DNA from: a bacterium
GTDB lineage: Bacteria > Zhuqueibacterota > Zhuqueibacteria > Zhuqueibacterales > Geothermadaptataceae
Length of the DNA: 64,000 nt
Direction of reading: 5' to 3'
Assembly: GCA_024275575.1 (NCBI GenBank)
Contig: JAJRYV010000090.1
Coordinates: 1-64,000, forward strand
The translations under genes were made by a program, and so were the position numbers. This document shows positions 25,445 through 34,197 of this stretch, in pieces. The notes beneath the pieces were generated by a model that saw only the letters and a program-made list of their open reading frames with translations, did no database searches and was not told the DNA's origin. Within the stretch, counting starts at the first letter, position 1. The number at the start of each line of letters is the position of its first letter.

Positions 25445-27103
25445 ATGATCGCCAGCACAACCAGAATTAATTCTACGATTTATATCATCCTTTTTGCCCT
25501 TTGCATATTTGCAGGATCGTGTGGTGGTTCCGCGCCGCGTTATACGGAACCCGGTTTTTTATCTCCCGCGCAATCGAAGAAAACCGGAGAAATTAAACCA
25601 TATTTCCGTGATGCAAAAATCATGGTTGATGTTTTTCCACAACCCGGTGAAGGGTACATCGAGCTGGCGTTACGTCTCAGCCATGAACCCAAGCGCTGGC
25701 ATAAACTGAAACAGTGGAATAGCAGCCGGCCGCTGCAGGTTGGACGCAAAATAACAGTGCCGTTTGAATATTTGAATGCAGCCTATCGCCTGCAAACGAT
25801 CAAACAGCTCTTTCCCAAAGATCGCCTCGGCGCTGCCGGCTGGCAGCATGTGGTTACCTTTGAGGGAGAAACAATGTGGTTTATCGCCGAGGTTTTCTGT
25901 GGCGCCGGGGAGCGATATCCGGCGATTCAGAAAGCAAATGGTAAAAAAACCGGACAGCCAATTGCCCTTGGTGAAAAAATCATTATTCCGGCAGTGATTT
26001 TATCAGAAGAGTTCAGCGCTGATTTGCCAAGTCATCCCGAATTGACCTTTGTTCGCGACGAGAGTGGCAAATTGTTCGCCGAATATACATTAAAAAACGG
26101 AGAAGCTTTGTACAGCGCTGTCATCGTGCGATTCACCGGCCGCATCGAACCGGATGAGGTTAATTCCATGGTGGGAAAAATCTTGCGCGTTAATCGGTTA
26201 TCTGACCCGCGCAGAATTCCCAGTGGACAAAAAATCCGTATTCCCTTCGAAGATTTATCCGATGATTTTGCCAGCAGCGGCGCACCTGACCGGGTCGTGA
26301 CGGTTGATCGTGAGCGAAAAAGCTCGAAAATATACGTCATCCTCGATGCCGGCCATGGGGGTACTGACCCCGGAACGATGGAAGGCGGGTTGACCGAAGA
26401 TGAATATGCTTATGATATCGTCATCCGTACAAAAAGGGAACTGGAGAAAAAAGGGGTTAAAGTCTTCCTGACTGTGGCAGATGCCAACGATGGTTTGCGA
26501 CCGCGCAACAAAGCGAGATTGATCAATGGAAAAAAAGAAAGGCTAAAAACCACCCCTAACTGGCATATCACCGATGCGCGGGTGGCTGTCAACCTGCGTG
26601 TTTATCTCGTTAACAGCCTGTATCGAAAATTGATCAACCAGGGTGTTAAACCCAAAAATATCTATCTAATCAGCATTCATCTCGACTCTTTACACCCCAG
26701 CATTCGCGGGGCAATGGTCTATTATCCGCACGCAGAAATGCGCAAAGGGCAATTTAAAATGGATGGCTCCATATACCGCCGTTTTAAGGAGAGCCGGGGT
26801 AAAACGATTCGTTTTCAAGCCCGGGAAAACCGCCGCGCTGCTTCCTATAGTTATGATTTTGGCCGTGAAATTATTCGCACATTTCGAAAAAAAAAGATGC
26901 CGGTACACCGGGTTCGCCCGATTCGCTGGTTTGTTTATCGCAACAACAGCAAATGGGCGCCAGCTATCATACGTTACAGCAAGATCCCCAACTCGATTCT
27001 TCTTGAAGTCGTCAACATGTCCAATGCTCACGACCGGGCGCTGGTTAAGGATTATCGTTTCCGCGAAAAAACGGCGCGTGCGATCACAGAATCCATTTTA
27101 TAA
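25445..27103 (+). CDS. N-acetylmuramoyl-L-alanine amidase lipoprotein with LysM-like repeats
   Basis: About 552 residues if started at the ATG that gives a signal peptide ending in the lipobox FAGSC; the frame is open 22 codons further upstream. Three LysM-like repeats follow (IELALRLSHEPKRWHKLKQWN, then one around TMWFIAEVFCGAG, then one around LYSAVIVRFTG), each ending in a KITVP, KIIIP or KIRIP strand. The C-terminal half is an Amidase_3 domain: DAGHGGTDPG with the first zinc histidine, the glutamate in TEDEYAYD, the histidine in ISIHLDS, and a late glutamate in LLEVVNMSN. It should cleave the amide between MurNAc and the stem peptide during division or remodelling, at the outer membrane or periplasm. 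Confidence 0.87.
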   Translation: MIASTTRINSTIYIILFALCIFAGSCGGSAPRYTEPGFLSPAQSKKTGEIKPYFRDAKIMVDVFPQPGEGYIELALRLSHEPKRWHKLKQWNSSRPLQVGRKITVPFEYLNAAYRLQTIKQLFPKDRLGAAGWQHVVTFEGETMWFIAEVFCGAGERYPAIQKANGKKTGQPIALGEKIIIPAVILSEEFSADLPSHPELTFVRDESGKLFAEYTLKNGEALYSAVIVRFTGRIEPDEVNSMVGKILRVNRLSDPRRIPSGQKIRIPFEDLSDDFASSGAPDRVVTVDRERKSSKIYVILDAGHGGTDPGTMEGGLTEDEYAYDIVIRTKRELEKKGVKVFLTVADANDGLRPRNKARLINGKKERLKTTPNWHITDARVAVNLRVYLVNSLYRKLINQGVKPKNIYLISIHLDSLHPSIRGAMVYYPHAEMRKGQFKMDGSIYRRFKESRGKTIRFQARENRRAASYSYDFGREIIRTFRKKKMPVHRVRPIRWFVYRNNSKWAPAIIRYSKIPNSILLEVVNMSNAHDRALVKDYRFREKTARAITESIL

Positions 27104-27108
27104 ATCCC

Positions 27109-28302
27109 ATGGCACGACAAAAAAACACCACAAACCGCGTCATTATGCACCTCGATATGGACGCCTTTTTTGCCTCGGTTGAACAGCAGGATTTTCCGGA
27201 ATATCGCGGCAAACCTGTCGTCGTCGGGGCTGATCCAAAAGGTGGACGCGGCCGGGGAGTCGTTTCAGCCGCCAGTTATGAAGCGCGAAAATTCGGCATC
27301 CATTCGGCATTGCCCATTTCAAAAGCCTATCGACTATGTCCCCAGGCCGTCTTTGTCCGCGGTCGAATGCAAAGATATGCAGATTTATCCCGTCAGGTGA
27401 TGTGCATTTTAAAAAATTACAGCCCGGTGGTCGAACAAATCAGTATCGATGAGGCCTTTGTCGATATTACCAGCAGCCTTAAATTGTTCGGCTCTCCACT
27501 GCAACTCGCGAAAAAGGTAAAAGCAGAAATTTTGCAGAAAACCGGGCTGTACGCCAGTGTGGGATTGGCGCCAAATAAATTTATCGCAAAAATTGCCTCG
27601 GATCTGGAAAAACCGGACGGTTTGACTCTCTGTGAACAGGGGCAGGAAAAGATTTTTTTAGCACCACTGGCTATCCGTAAATTGTGGGGTGTTGGCGCTC
27701 GTACCGAAGCGCGTTTGCAAAAACTCGGTATTAAAACGATCGGTGACATCGCCGTATATGATGTCAGAGCGCTGACTGAAAAATTGGGCGTCTGGGGATT
27801 TGGCTTATGGAAATTGGCAAACGGTGTCGATAACCGTCGCGTCGGTACGGATCACAGAAGAAAATCGATCAGCGAAGAACGCACTTATTATGAAGATGTC
27901 GCCGATTATGTAGAAGTGGAGAAAACGTTGTTCAAGATCGCCGATGATCTCTCCCGCACCATGCGGCGCAAGGGATTGAAGGGGCGAACCGTCACTCTCA
28001 AGCTGCGTCTGCAAGGTTTTGAAACTTTCACCCGCAGCAAAACCATTACGGATTTTGTTTATGATGTTGATTCGTTACGCGCTATCGCTATCGATCTTTT
28101 TCGCAAATTTCCAATCGATGACAGAAAAGTGCGGCTTGTCGGCATTGCCGTTTCTCATCTCAACACGCTGGGGGGAGAGCAATTGCCACTATTTGATGAA
28201 ACGCCGGTGAAAAACCTGCAAATGGAGGAATTGCTCGATGGACTCAAACAACGCTTCGGCGATAAAGCAATCACCCGTGGAACTTTTCTGAAAAACAAAT
28301 AA
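27109..28302 (+). CDS. dinB: DNA polymerase IV (Y-family)
   Basis: A 397-residue lesion-bypass polymerase. Family signatures: MHLDMDAFFASVEQ (metal-binding aspartates), SYEARKFGIHSALPISKA, and the catalytic SIDEAFVDIT near residue 109. The helix-hairpin-helix region (LWGVGARTEARLQKLGIKTIGDIA) and the little-finger domain follow. Unlike many DinB proteins, it shows no C-terminal QxxLF clamp-binding motif; QLPLF near residue 364 may serve this role. It begins 5 nt after the amidase stop without a good ribosome site. No LexA box was recognised upstream. Confidence 0.93.
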   Translation: MARQKNTTNRVIMHLDMDAFFASVEQQDFPEYRGKPVVVGADPKGGRGRGVVSAASYEARKFGIHSALPISKAYRLCPQAVFVRGRMQRYADLSRQVMCILKNYSPVVEQISIDEAFVDITSSLKLFGSPLQLAKKVKAEILQKTGLYASVGLAPNKFIAKIASDLEKPDGLTLCEQGQEKIFLAPLAIRKLWGVGARTEARLQKLGIKTIGDIAVYDVRALTEKLGVWGFGLWKLANGVDNRRVGTDHRRKSISEERTYYEDVADYVEVEKTLFKIADDLSRTMRRKGLKGRTVTLKLRLQGFETFTRSKTITDFVYDVDSLRAIAIDLFRKFPIDDRKVRLVGIAVSHLNTLGGEQLPLFDETPVKNLQMEELLDGLKQRFGDKAITRGTFLKNK

Positions 28303-28463
28303 TTTCCACATTTCATATTCTACATCGATGTCACATCCTCTGTATAGAGAAGAGACATGACCTGCCTCTTAAACATTTCTTTTTGATACACTTTCCCGCT
28401 TAAGTAAATGTAACATCCTGTTTTTACATGCTATGTCCAGTTCTTTAAAAATTGGCATATTGT

Positions 28464-28494
28464 TTGACAGTAAAGTCAGCAAATTGAATATGTA
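28464..28494 (+). promoter_or_regulatory. Possible promoter upstream of the pseudoenzyme cluster
   Basis: A consensus-like TTGACA stands about 80 bp before the first gene of the cluster, with weak -10 candidates (TATGTA at 19 bp, GAATAT at 16 bp). The 243-bp gap after dinB holds no gene. Weak support. Confidence 0.3.
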
Positions 28495-28545
28495 ATTTGA
28501 AACCGGTGATCAGAGAATCGCAAGACTAACTTAATGTGGCAGGGT

Positions 28546-29334
28546 ATGGAAGAGAAAATTTTACAAGAAACAGTTAGAAACCGGCAAACCGACCTCGAGT
28601 TTTTAAATGTCTATCAACAGACCATCAATGCGCGGGTCGACATCCTGCAAAACGATCCTTCGCCACCATTTCTCAATATATATGATCAACTTTATGGCGA
28701 GACATTTAAGGCGCTGGAGGGATTTGGACAGGATGATGTGGCGAAATTAATCACAGCCCTGTCGACGAACAATGAAATCAGGCCGCAACAGACACTGATT
28801 GTCAGCAGCATGGGAAAAATGGACGGTTGCTCGCATTTTGTGCTCAACCTCGCCCGGGCGCTGCAAAATTATCATCAGCGCAGCGTGATCATCGACGCCA
28901 ATATCAAATCCCGCGGTTTTACGCGCTTTACCCGCCGCCACAGTGAAGGGCTGGGATTAACGGATCTCATCGCCGGCGATGCCCCGATCTGGCGCAGCCT
29001 GACGCGACTCGATGAGTCGGAGGTCTTTTTGCTCGAACGAGGCCGTAACAGAAAAAATGCCGCCAAATTGCTGGATGAGAATAAAGTAGCTGAAATCACT
29101 GAACTCTTTCGCGATTTATTTAATTACATCATCATCGAAGTACCACCCCTGCTCGATGAAAGCAATCTCCAACTCTGGGCAAAACGCGGTGATGCGATCG
29201 TTTTGATCGAAAATGAAGCCGGATTGCACTCGGCGAAATCAGCGCAAATAAAAGAAAAAATCGAAGATATCGGCGTTGAATTTTGGGGTACATTTAAATC
29301 ATCATTAACGACGAATGCTCTGAGGACGGTTTAA
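28546..29334 (+). CDS. BY-kinase/CpsD-like protein with degenerate nucleotide site
   Basis: About 262 residues (an ATG four codons upstream is also possible). From residue 82 it follows the CpsD/Wzc-type P-loop fold: strand TLIVSSMG, helix LNLARALQ, VIIDAN (Walker A' position), GLGLTDLIAGDA, FNYIIIEVPPLLD (Walker B position) and GDAIVLIENEAG. The P-loop is gone: where PGEGKST is expected it reads KMDGCSH, with Cys95 in place of the lysine. Walker A' has DAN for DAD, and Walker B has Glu198 for Asp. ATP binding is therefore unlikely, and there is no tyrosine-rich tail. Residues 1-80 look helical. It is 1 nt from the next gene. Family knowledge suggests a link to exopolysaccharide control; the loss of activity is inference. 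Confidence 0.65.
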   Translation: MEEKILQETVRNRQTDLEFLNVYQQTINARVDILQNDPSPPFLNIYDQLYGETFKALEGFGQDDVAKLITALSTNNEIRPQQTLIVSSMGKMDGCSHFVLNLARALQNYHQRSVIIDANIKSRGFTRFTRRHSEGLGLTDLIAGDAPIWRSLTRLDESEVFLLERGRNRKNAAKLLDENKVAEITELFRDLFNYIIIEVPPLLDESNLQLWAKRGDAIVLIENEAGLHSAKSAQIKEKIEDIGVEFWGTFKSSLTTNALRTV

Positions 29335-29335
29335 T

Positions 29336-30469
29336 ATGCCCCTGATGCAAAACACACCTGTCATTATTTTGCCTCGCAATAATACATCGCTGCGACCGCT
29401 CGCTGAAGACTCGGATAAATTGCTGTTGAATATCGGTGACCGGCCGCTCATCTATCACAATTTAAAAATGCTTGCCGATTCCGGTATGCGCCATGTGTTT
29501 TTGCCGATCCAGTCGGATAATGAATTTTTAAAAGCCTATCTTCAAACCGTCCGATTGCCTGGTTTGACGATACGGACGTGTACGGTGGATGATAATCTCG
29601 GTGAAATCGAAGTGCTGTCAAATCTACAGCGCGCCATCGGTGGGAGACGCTTTTTTGTTCTCACGACTGATGTGCTCCTGCACAATGATTTGACGGATTT
29701 TTACAATACGCATATGCGCCTGAAAAAGATGGTGTCTGCCGGTATTCGACAATTGCCGTTCGACACACGACTTAGTGATGCCATATTCATCGCTAATCTT
29801 GTCGAACAGCAAAATATCAATCCTTATAATTACGACTGGCATCATTATGCTTGCGGTTTGTTTTTATTTGAAAATGAAATTTTTGATGAATTGACCTTTA
29901 ATAAAAAAGAACAAACGTTGGCTGCATTTCTTTTTTCGTATCTCACGAAAAGTAATTTCATGCATCTTGAAGATGTAGAATATCTGTGCCGTGAAATCCG
30001 CAATCTCGATGATTTTATGCATGCTAATTTTAACTGGGTTCGGCGATGTTATTCGACTAAAAAGCAGCAATTCATCAATGCTGGAGACCGCGAGAGCCCC
30101 CTTTGCGTTGGGGAAGTTTACATCGATGCGCAGGCCAGGGTCAGTGCAAAAGCTGTTTTAATTGGGCCTGTGGTGATCGGGCGCGGTTGTAAAATCGCTG
30201 ATGGTGCAGTGGTGCAGCGATCGGTGCTGCGCGGCAATGTCACCATCGGCCGTCATGTGGTTTTACAGGATTGCATCGTCAATCGCGACGCAAACATTCC
30301 GGCTGATACTCGCCACAGCAGTAAGCTCATTCTCGATGATTCCCTGAATTTGCGCCTCGACGATTTTAAACAGGTTTCAGGTGTTTTGAAAAACTACCCG
30401 CCTCATTTGGGGCAGAAACGGGATATGCTTTTTCCCACCCGGCAAAAACGTCTGAACATTACGGTCTGA
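29336..30469 (+). CDS. Nucleotidyltransferase-like protein with left-handed beta-helix tail, degenerate loop
   Basis: 377 residues. The N-terminal 240 resemble sugar-nucleotide pyrophosphorylases (KLLLNIGDRPLIYHNLKML near 28-46, and FFVLTTDVLLHNDLTDF in the nucleotide/metal region). The signature GGxGTRLxP loop is replaced by ILPRNNTSLRPL at 11-22, so nucleotide transfer is doubtful. From about residue 257 there are hexapeptide repeats (VYIDAQARVSAKAVLIGPVVIG and on) as in left-handed beta-helix domains. Probably co-transcribed and coupled with the upstream BY-kinase-like gene. It may bind a sugar nucleotide or act as a scaffold. The family assignment is good; the role is unknown. Confidence 0.65.
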   Translation: MPLMQNTPVIILPRNNTSLRPLAEDSDKLLLNIGDRPLIYHNLKMLADSGMRHVFLPIQSDNEFLKAYLQTVRLPGLTIRTCTVDDNLGEIEVLSNLQRAIGGRRFFVLTTDVLLHNDLTDFYNTHMRLKKMVSAGIRQLPFDTRLSDAIFIANLVEQQNINPYNYDWHHYACGLFLFENEIFDELTFNKKEQTLAAFLFSYLTKSNFMHLEDVEYLCREIRNLDDFMHANFNWVRRCYSTKKQQFINAGDRESPLCVGEVYIDAQARVSAKAVLIGPVVIGRGCKIADGAVVQRSVLRGNVTIGRHVVLQDCIVNRDANIPADTRHSSKLILDDSLNLRLDDFKQVSGVLKNYPPHLGQKRDMLFPTRQKRLNITV

Positions 30470-30507
30470 TCAAAGCGGTGGCCTTTACCTGTAAATATGG
30501 AGATGAG

Positions 30508-30687
30508 ATGAATTTATATGCTGTTTTAGTGAGCTGTATTTTAGTTTTTGGTCTTTATCTGCAAGAGAATTCAGATATGCCTGTGTCTCGATTTGAACAA
30601 CAGGCAAACGTGATAGTTTCTCGACAATTAAATCAAACAGAGCTGCGGATCACCGAGAATATTTGCATCAAGCTCGAAGCCTATTAA
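30508..30687 (+). CDS. Small hypothetical protein with N-terminal membrane segment
   Basis: 59 codons starting with ATG behind a GGAGATGAG box. The first 17 residues are hydrophobic (LYAVLVSCILVFGLYL), the rest polar with several glutamines and asparagines. It lies between the nucleotidyltransferase-like and asparagine-synthetase-like genes, in the same direction. It resembles no family I know. It could be a small membrane partner of the cluster or a chance reading frame. Confidence 0.35.
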   Translation: MNLYAVLVSCILVFGLYLQENSDMPVSRFEQQANVIVSRQLNQTELRITENICIKLEAY

Positions 30688-30711
30688 TGTTGATTACATT
30701 AAATATCAAAC

Positions 30712-32679
30712 TTGCCTGAAATAATCGGGTGCAAAGGAATTATTAATGGCATCTTTTTTGGATTGATCGATTTTGCCAGCCCGGCGCTGGAATCACCACG
30801 TTTTGCAATAAAAAAAATGGCTCAGGTGCATGGAACGAATTTAGCGCATCGCCTCGATTTTTATGCAGATGGCTGGGCGGGGCTGGGCTTTTTGCCGGAA
30901 AGGTTCAATCGTGATGAGCGAAGAGATGTTTTTTATCACGCCGATTCTCTCATCGTCTGCGTCGAAGGGGAAATCACCAATAAATCTTCGCTCGCGGTTC
31001 ATTCGCCGCATGTATCGGCAAAGGATGCCGGCCTACAATTACCGGAACTTGTGTATCATGCTTTCAGGAAGCGCGGGCTGGATTTGTTCGCAGAATTGGA
31101 CGGTTTCTACCGCATCGCAATTTGGGATATCGTGCGGAAATCGCTGTTTATCTCCGGGGATCGAAACGGATTCTGGCCGCTTTATTTTGCCCGTGAGCAG
31201 TCTCGTTTTTTATGGGGTTCCGAGGTCAAATTTATCTTGCGCAGCCTGCGGCGAAAACCGCATGTCAATTTTCAGGCTGTTCATGATTTTCTCCGTTTTG
31301 GTTATATTTTTGATGGCTCGACTTTTTTAAAAGATATTGAACAGATAACCGCAGGTCATGTTTTGCATATCGAACAAGGCGATTTCCAAATTTTGAATCC
31401 GCTAAGTTCAGCTCCTGCTATTGCAACACATTATTCGGTGGAAGACGCCGCAGACACACTAAAAAATGCAGCAATTTCAGGAGTGAAAAGTTTAAGCGGC
31501 GATAAACAAACAGGCATTTTGTTGTCAGGAGGAATCGACGCCCGCTTATTAGCGGCTGCAAGTTCGCGCCTGCACAGCGATACCGTATGCCTGAGCAGTG
31601 GCGATAATAATTCCATTGATGTTCAAATTGCCCGTAAGGTTGCTGAAAAGTGTGGCTATGAGCATCAGTGTTTTTCGAGTGATTCGTTGCAATATATTGA
31701 AAATTTCAAGCGCACAATCTGGCTTGCAGATGGATTGTTGAACGGCGTGCATAATCAGCCGCTCGACCTACTGCCGTTTTTAAAAGACAATCCGCTGACG
31801 GTTCTCGATGGTTTACAGCCGTTACGCGGGCCGTACTATTTGTTTGAAAGCAAATTATGGTCGCGGCGAAAATGGAACGAACAACAAAAAATGTGGCTGG
31901 CCGGGCGATTATTTCCCCATGGTTTTGATGAAATGGAAACAACTTCTAATTTTCCGCAGCTGCAAAATCAGGCTGAAGAATATCATCTTTTTTCAGCGTC
32001 CGAACGATTGCGCTCAATCTGCGCAACCTGGGATTTCGAAAAAGAAAATGCCGAGGAAACGATTGCACCGCTGTATCGCACTTTAAATCATCAGTTTTTT
32101 AAATCCCGTATTTCAGGACTGCTGCGGCACTTTGTCCCGATGTATTCGCCGTTTTATTTATTTTTATATACTGAACTCGTTCGCTCTTTTCCAAAAATAT
32201 GGCAATCGGCAGACCGCTTAATACTGCGAAAAATTATCTCAGAAATTAACCCGGCATTAACGAAAATTCCTTGGCAGGCAACACTTTTGCCGCTCGACAA
32301 AAATCCCTGGGTCGAATATGGCTCGCGTGGCCTGCATTTTATGAAACAGCATTTCACGGAAAATTTCCAGCGGCGAAATCTATTACCGCGCCGCCCCGGT
32401 TCTACAGATTTTTCTAAAAACTATTTTCGCAGTCCGGTTTTTCGGCAATTTGTCCTGAGCACAGTGAAAATGGATACGCCTTTTTCATTTCTGCCAAAAG
32501 AAAAAGCGGAAAAACTGCTTCAAAGGCTATTGCCGGGGGATAGAAAGTTTGAGGAATTGATTTCCCGGTTGATGACAGTGAACTTATGGTATCAATATTT
32601 TATCAAAGGAGAATCCCCGGACCTGGAGAATTTTGACAACAGCAAAATGGAACAACACTTTATTATGGCATCACAGTAA
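30712..32679 (+). CDS. Asparagine synthetase-like amidotransferase lacking catalytic residues
   Basis: As written, the frame is open from a TTG. A better start is the ATG at 30746 behind AAAGGA, which would read MASFFGLIDF and needs one more T in a run of six; this gives 644 residues. The N-terminal domain follows the class II glutaminase fold (GEITN, FRKRGLDLFAELDGFYRIAIWD, GDRNGFWPLYFA), but the nucleophile Cys2 would be alanine. In the synthetase domain the PP-loop reads SGGIDA instead of SGGxDS, and the later GGDE motif is replaced by DGLQPLRGPYY. It is probably glutaminase-dead and perhaps inactive as a ligase. Such proteins occur in exopolysaccharide loci. Third degenerate enzyme in a row here. 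Confidence 0.65.
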   Translation: MPEIIGCKGIINGIFFGLIDFASPALESPRFAIKKMAQVHGTNLAHRLDFYADGWAGLGFLPERFNRDERRDVFYHADSLIVCVEGEITNKSSLAVHSPHVSAKDAGLQLPELVYHAFRKRGLDLFAELDGFYRIAIWDIVRKSLFISGDRNGFWPLYFAREQSRFLWGSEVKFILRSLRRKPHVNFQAVHDFLRFGYIFDGSTFLKDIEQITAGHVLHIEQGDFQILNPLSSAPAIATHYSVEDAADTLKNAAISGVKSLSGDKQTGILLSGGIDARLLAAASSRLHSDTVCLSSGDNNSIDVQIARKVAEKCGYEHQCFSSDSLQYIENFKRTIWLADGLLNGVHNQPLDLLPFLKDNPLTVLDGLQPLRGPYYLFESKLWSRRKWNEQQKMWLAGRLFPHGFDEMETTSNFPQLQNQAEEYHLFSASERLRSICATWDFEKENAEETIAPLYRTLNHQFFKSRISGLLRHFVPMYSPFYLFLYTELVRSFPKIWQSADRLILRKIISEINPALTKIPWQATLLPLDKNPWVEYGSRGLHFMKQHFTENFQRRNLLPRRPGSTDFSKNYFRSPVFRQFVLSTVKMDTPFSFLPKEKAEKLLQRLLPGDRKFEELISRLMTVNLWYQYFIKGESPDLENFDNSKMEQHFIMASQ

Positions 32680-32877
32680 TTGATTCGTATCTCGTTCAGC
32701 GCAGCAGCCGGATGCTGAGCTTGTTGAAGCAACGGTACAACAGGAACACTCAGGGAGCGTTACGCTTTTGCTGCTCCATTAATTGCGAGTGAGGCCAGGC
32801 AGAGATGTTGCTTCTTGCAGCTTTTCTTTTGGAAAACCGTGCCGGCGATGAGTTGTAAAAAAATGGGGAGGAGTTGA

Positions 32878-32911
32878 GAATAGCCGGTCAGATTGATCGG
32901 CTATTCGTTTT
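32878..32911 (+). terminator. Rho-independent terminator after the pseudoenzyme cluster
   Basis: GAATAGCCG and CGGCTATTC make a 9-bp perfect stem with an 11-nt loop, followed by GTTTTT. It lies about 200 bp after the asparagine-synthetase-like gene. Confidence 0.7.
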
Positions 32912-33084
32912 TACTAAAACTACTGATTGAGCACTTTGCTCCGTATTTGAAGTTTTACTTTAATCATTCCTGGTATTCTTTTTTCTTTTTGCTTCGCTTG
33001 ATCAAAAAAGAAACAAAATCAAACGATTCCTGAGAATTTGGGAATACGGATGAACCGGAACTTGAAAAAGAAAATTCCAAAGCG

Positions 33085-33156
33085 CACGCAAAGTCGCTGA
33101 GAATACGTAAAATTTTTTTTCTTTGCGATTCCTTTGCGGCTTAGCGTCTTCGCGTG
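33085..33156. repeat. Imperfect inverted repeat of the CACGCAAAGACGC type
   Basis: The left arm CACGCAAAGTCGCTGAG and right arm CTTAGCGTCTTCGCGTG pair at 14 of 17 positions around a 38-bp centre. A related element with arms rich in GCAGAGATGCAG lies at 54617-54690. Sequences of this style are common dispersed repeats in environmental bacterial genomes. No transposase is associated. Confidence 0.5.
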
Positions 33157-33226
33157 AAATTTTTGCTTTTGAGGATTTCGATCAATATTTCTTGCCAAAA
33201 AATGGCAGAAAATAGTTTGTCAGTTA

Positions 33227-34156
33227 CTAAATCGTATCAATTTCTGCGATTATTTCTTTTTCGAGGATGATATCTGTCGCTGCCGCATTGGCTTCAGCCT
33301 GTGCTTTGTTTCTGGCGCCAACCAGCGCGAAAGTATTCGGCGCTCTGTTGGTAATCCACGCAATGGCCAACTGTACCGTTGTCAGGCCGAGTTTATGAGC
33401 AATTTCGGATAGTTTGTTGACTTTGGCAATATTCTGAGAATACTGCGGTTCTTTAAATTTGGGACTTTTTCGGCGCCAGTCATCGGTAGCGAGCTTTGCA
33501 AGATCAAATCTGCCCGTCAGCAAGCCATTTTGCAAAGGGCTGTATGCAAGCACGCTGACATCGTTTCTAATGCACCACGGCAGGATTTGTTTTTCGATGC
33601 CGCGATCGAGCAGGCTGTAAGGCGGTTGCAAACTGTCTGGCCAGGCAATTTTTTTGCATTTTTCCAGATTGGGCACGTCATAATTGCTAACGCCGAGGTA
33701 GCGGATTTTTCCTTCTTCCTGCAATTTAATCAATTCTCCCCACGACTCACTTACCGAAGTATTGTCATCCATCCAGTGGTGCTGGTACAGATCGATATAG
33801 TCTGTGTCGAGGCGTCTCAGGCTCACTTCAACTTCTCTTCGGATACTTTCCGCACGCAAATTATTGCTTATTTTTTTGTTTTCATCCCAGACGAGACCAC
33901 ATTTGGTGGCAATGAATATTTTCTGTCGCAATCCTTTCACTGCTTTTGCAACGATTTCTTCAGCATGCCCAAATCCATAAACCGGTGCAGTATCAATCCA
34001 GTTGATGCCGGCGTCGAGTGCTGCCTGAATCGCCGCGATCGAATCATTATCATCCTGCGGCCCCCAGCCCCATTGCCAGGGCCCGCCGATAGCCCACGTG
34101 CCCAGACCGACAAGGGTGAGCTCCGGACCGCTTTTGCCAAATTTACGTTTTCTCAT
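33227..34156 (-). CDS. Aldo/keto reductase
   Basis: A 309-residue TIM-barrel NADPH-dependent oxidoreductase. The AKR catalytic tetrad is visible: the aspartate and tyrosine in DTAPVYGFGHAE (about 54-65), the lysine in FIATKCGLV, and the histidine in LYQHHWMDD. The C-terminal cofactor-binding part includes LVGARNKAQAEANAAA. It reduces carbonyl compounds or sugars; the substrate is unknown. Last gene of a malQ, AKR, AKR set and a paralogue of its upstream neighbour, 41 nt away. The frame is intact. Confidence 0.9.
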   Translation of the reverse strand: MRKRKFGKSGPELTLVGLGTWAIGGPWQWGWGPQDDNDSIAAIQAALDAGINWIDTAPVYGFGHAEEIVAKAVKGLRQKIFIATKCGLVWDENKKISNNLRAESIRREVEVSLRRLDTDYIDLYQHHWMDDNTSVSESWGELIKLQEEGKIRYLGVSNYDVPNLEKCKKIAWPDSLQPPYSLLDRGIEKQILPWCIRNDVSVLAYSPLQNGLLTGRFDLAKLATDDWRRKSPKFKEPQYSQNIAKVNKLSEIAHKLGLTTVQLAIAWITNRAPNTFALVGARNKAQAEANAAATDIILEKEIIAEIDTI

Positions 34157-34197
34157 TTTTCATCCCATTTATAAATTCTTTGTCCTGTCGGAACAAA

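Larger units (their letters stand above)
32680..33226. other. Intergenic region with terminator and dispersed-repeat-like sequence
   Basis: This gap lies between convergent genes. It holds a plus-strand terminator, a sequence of the type often dispersed in environmental genomes (GATGCTGAGCTTGTTGAAGC, near 32713), a T/A-rich stretch around 32980-33015, and an imperfect inverted repeat listed separately. No gene is supported. Confidence 0.5.

Noticed and set aside
28453-28468. Sigma-54 promoter (TGGCAT and TTGA)
   Set aside because: The -12 GC dinucleotide is missing and no sigma-54 activator gene is nearby.
30508-32679. Lasso peptide locus (small peptide plus asparagine-synthetase-like cyclase)
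   Set aside because: No PqqD-like/transglutaminase-like B protein or transporter is nearby, the small frame has no leader-core boundary with Gly at core position 1, and the cyclase-like protein lacks the PP-loop serine.
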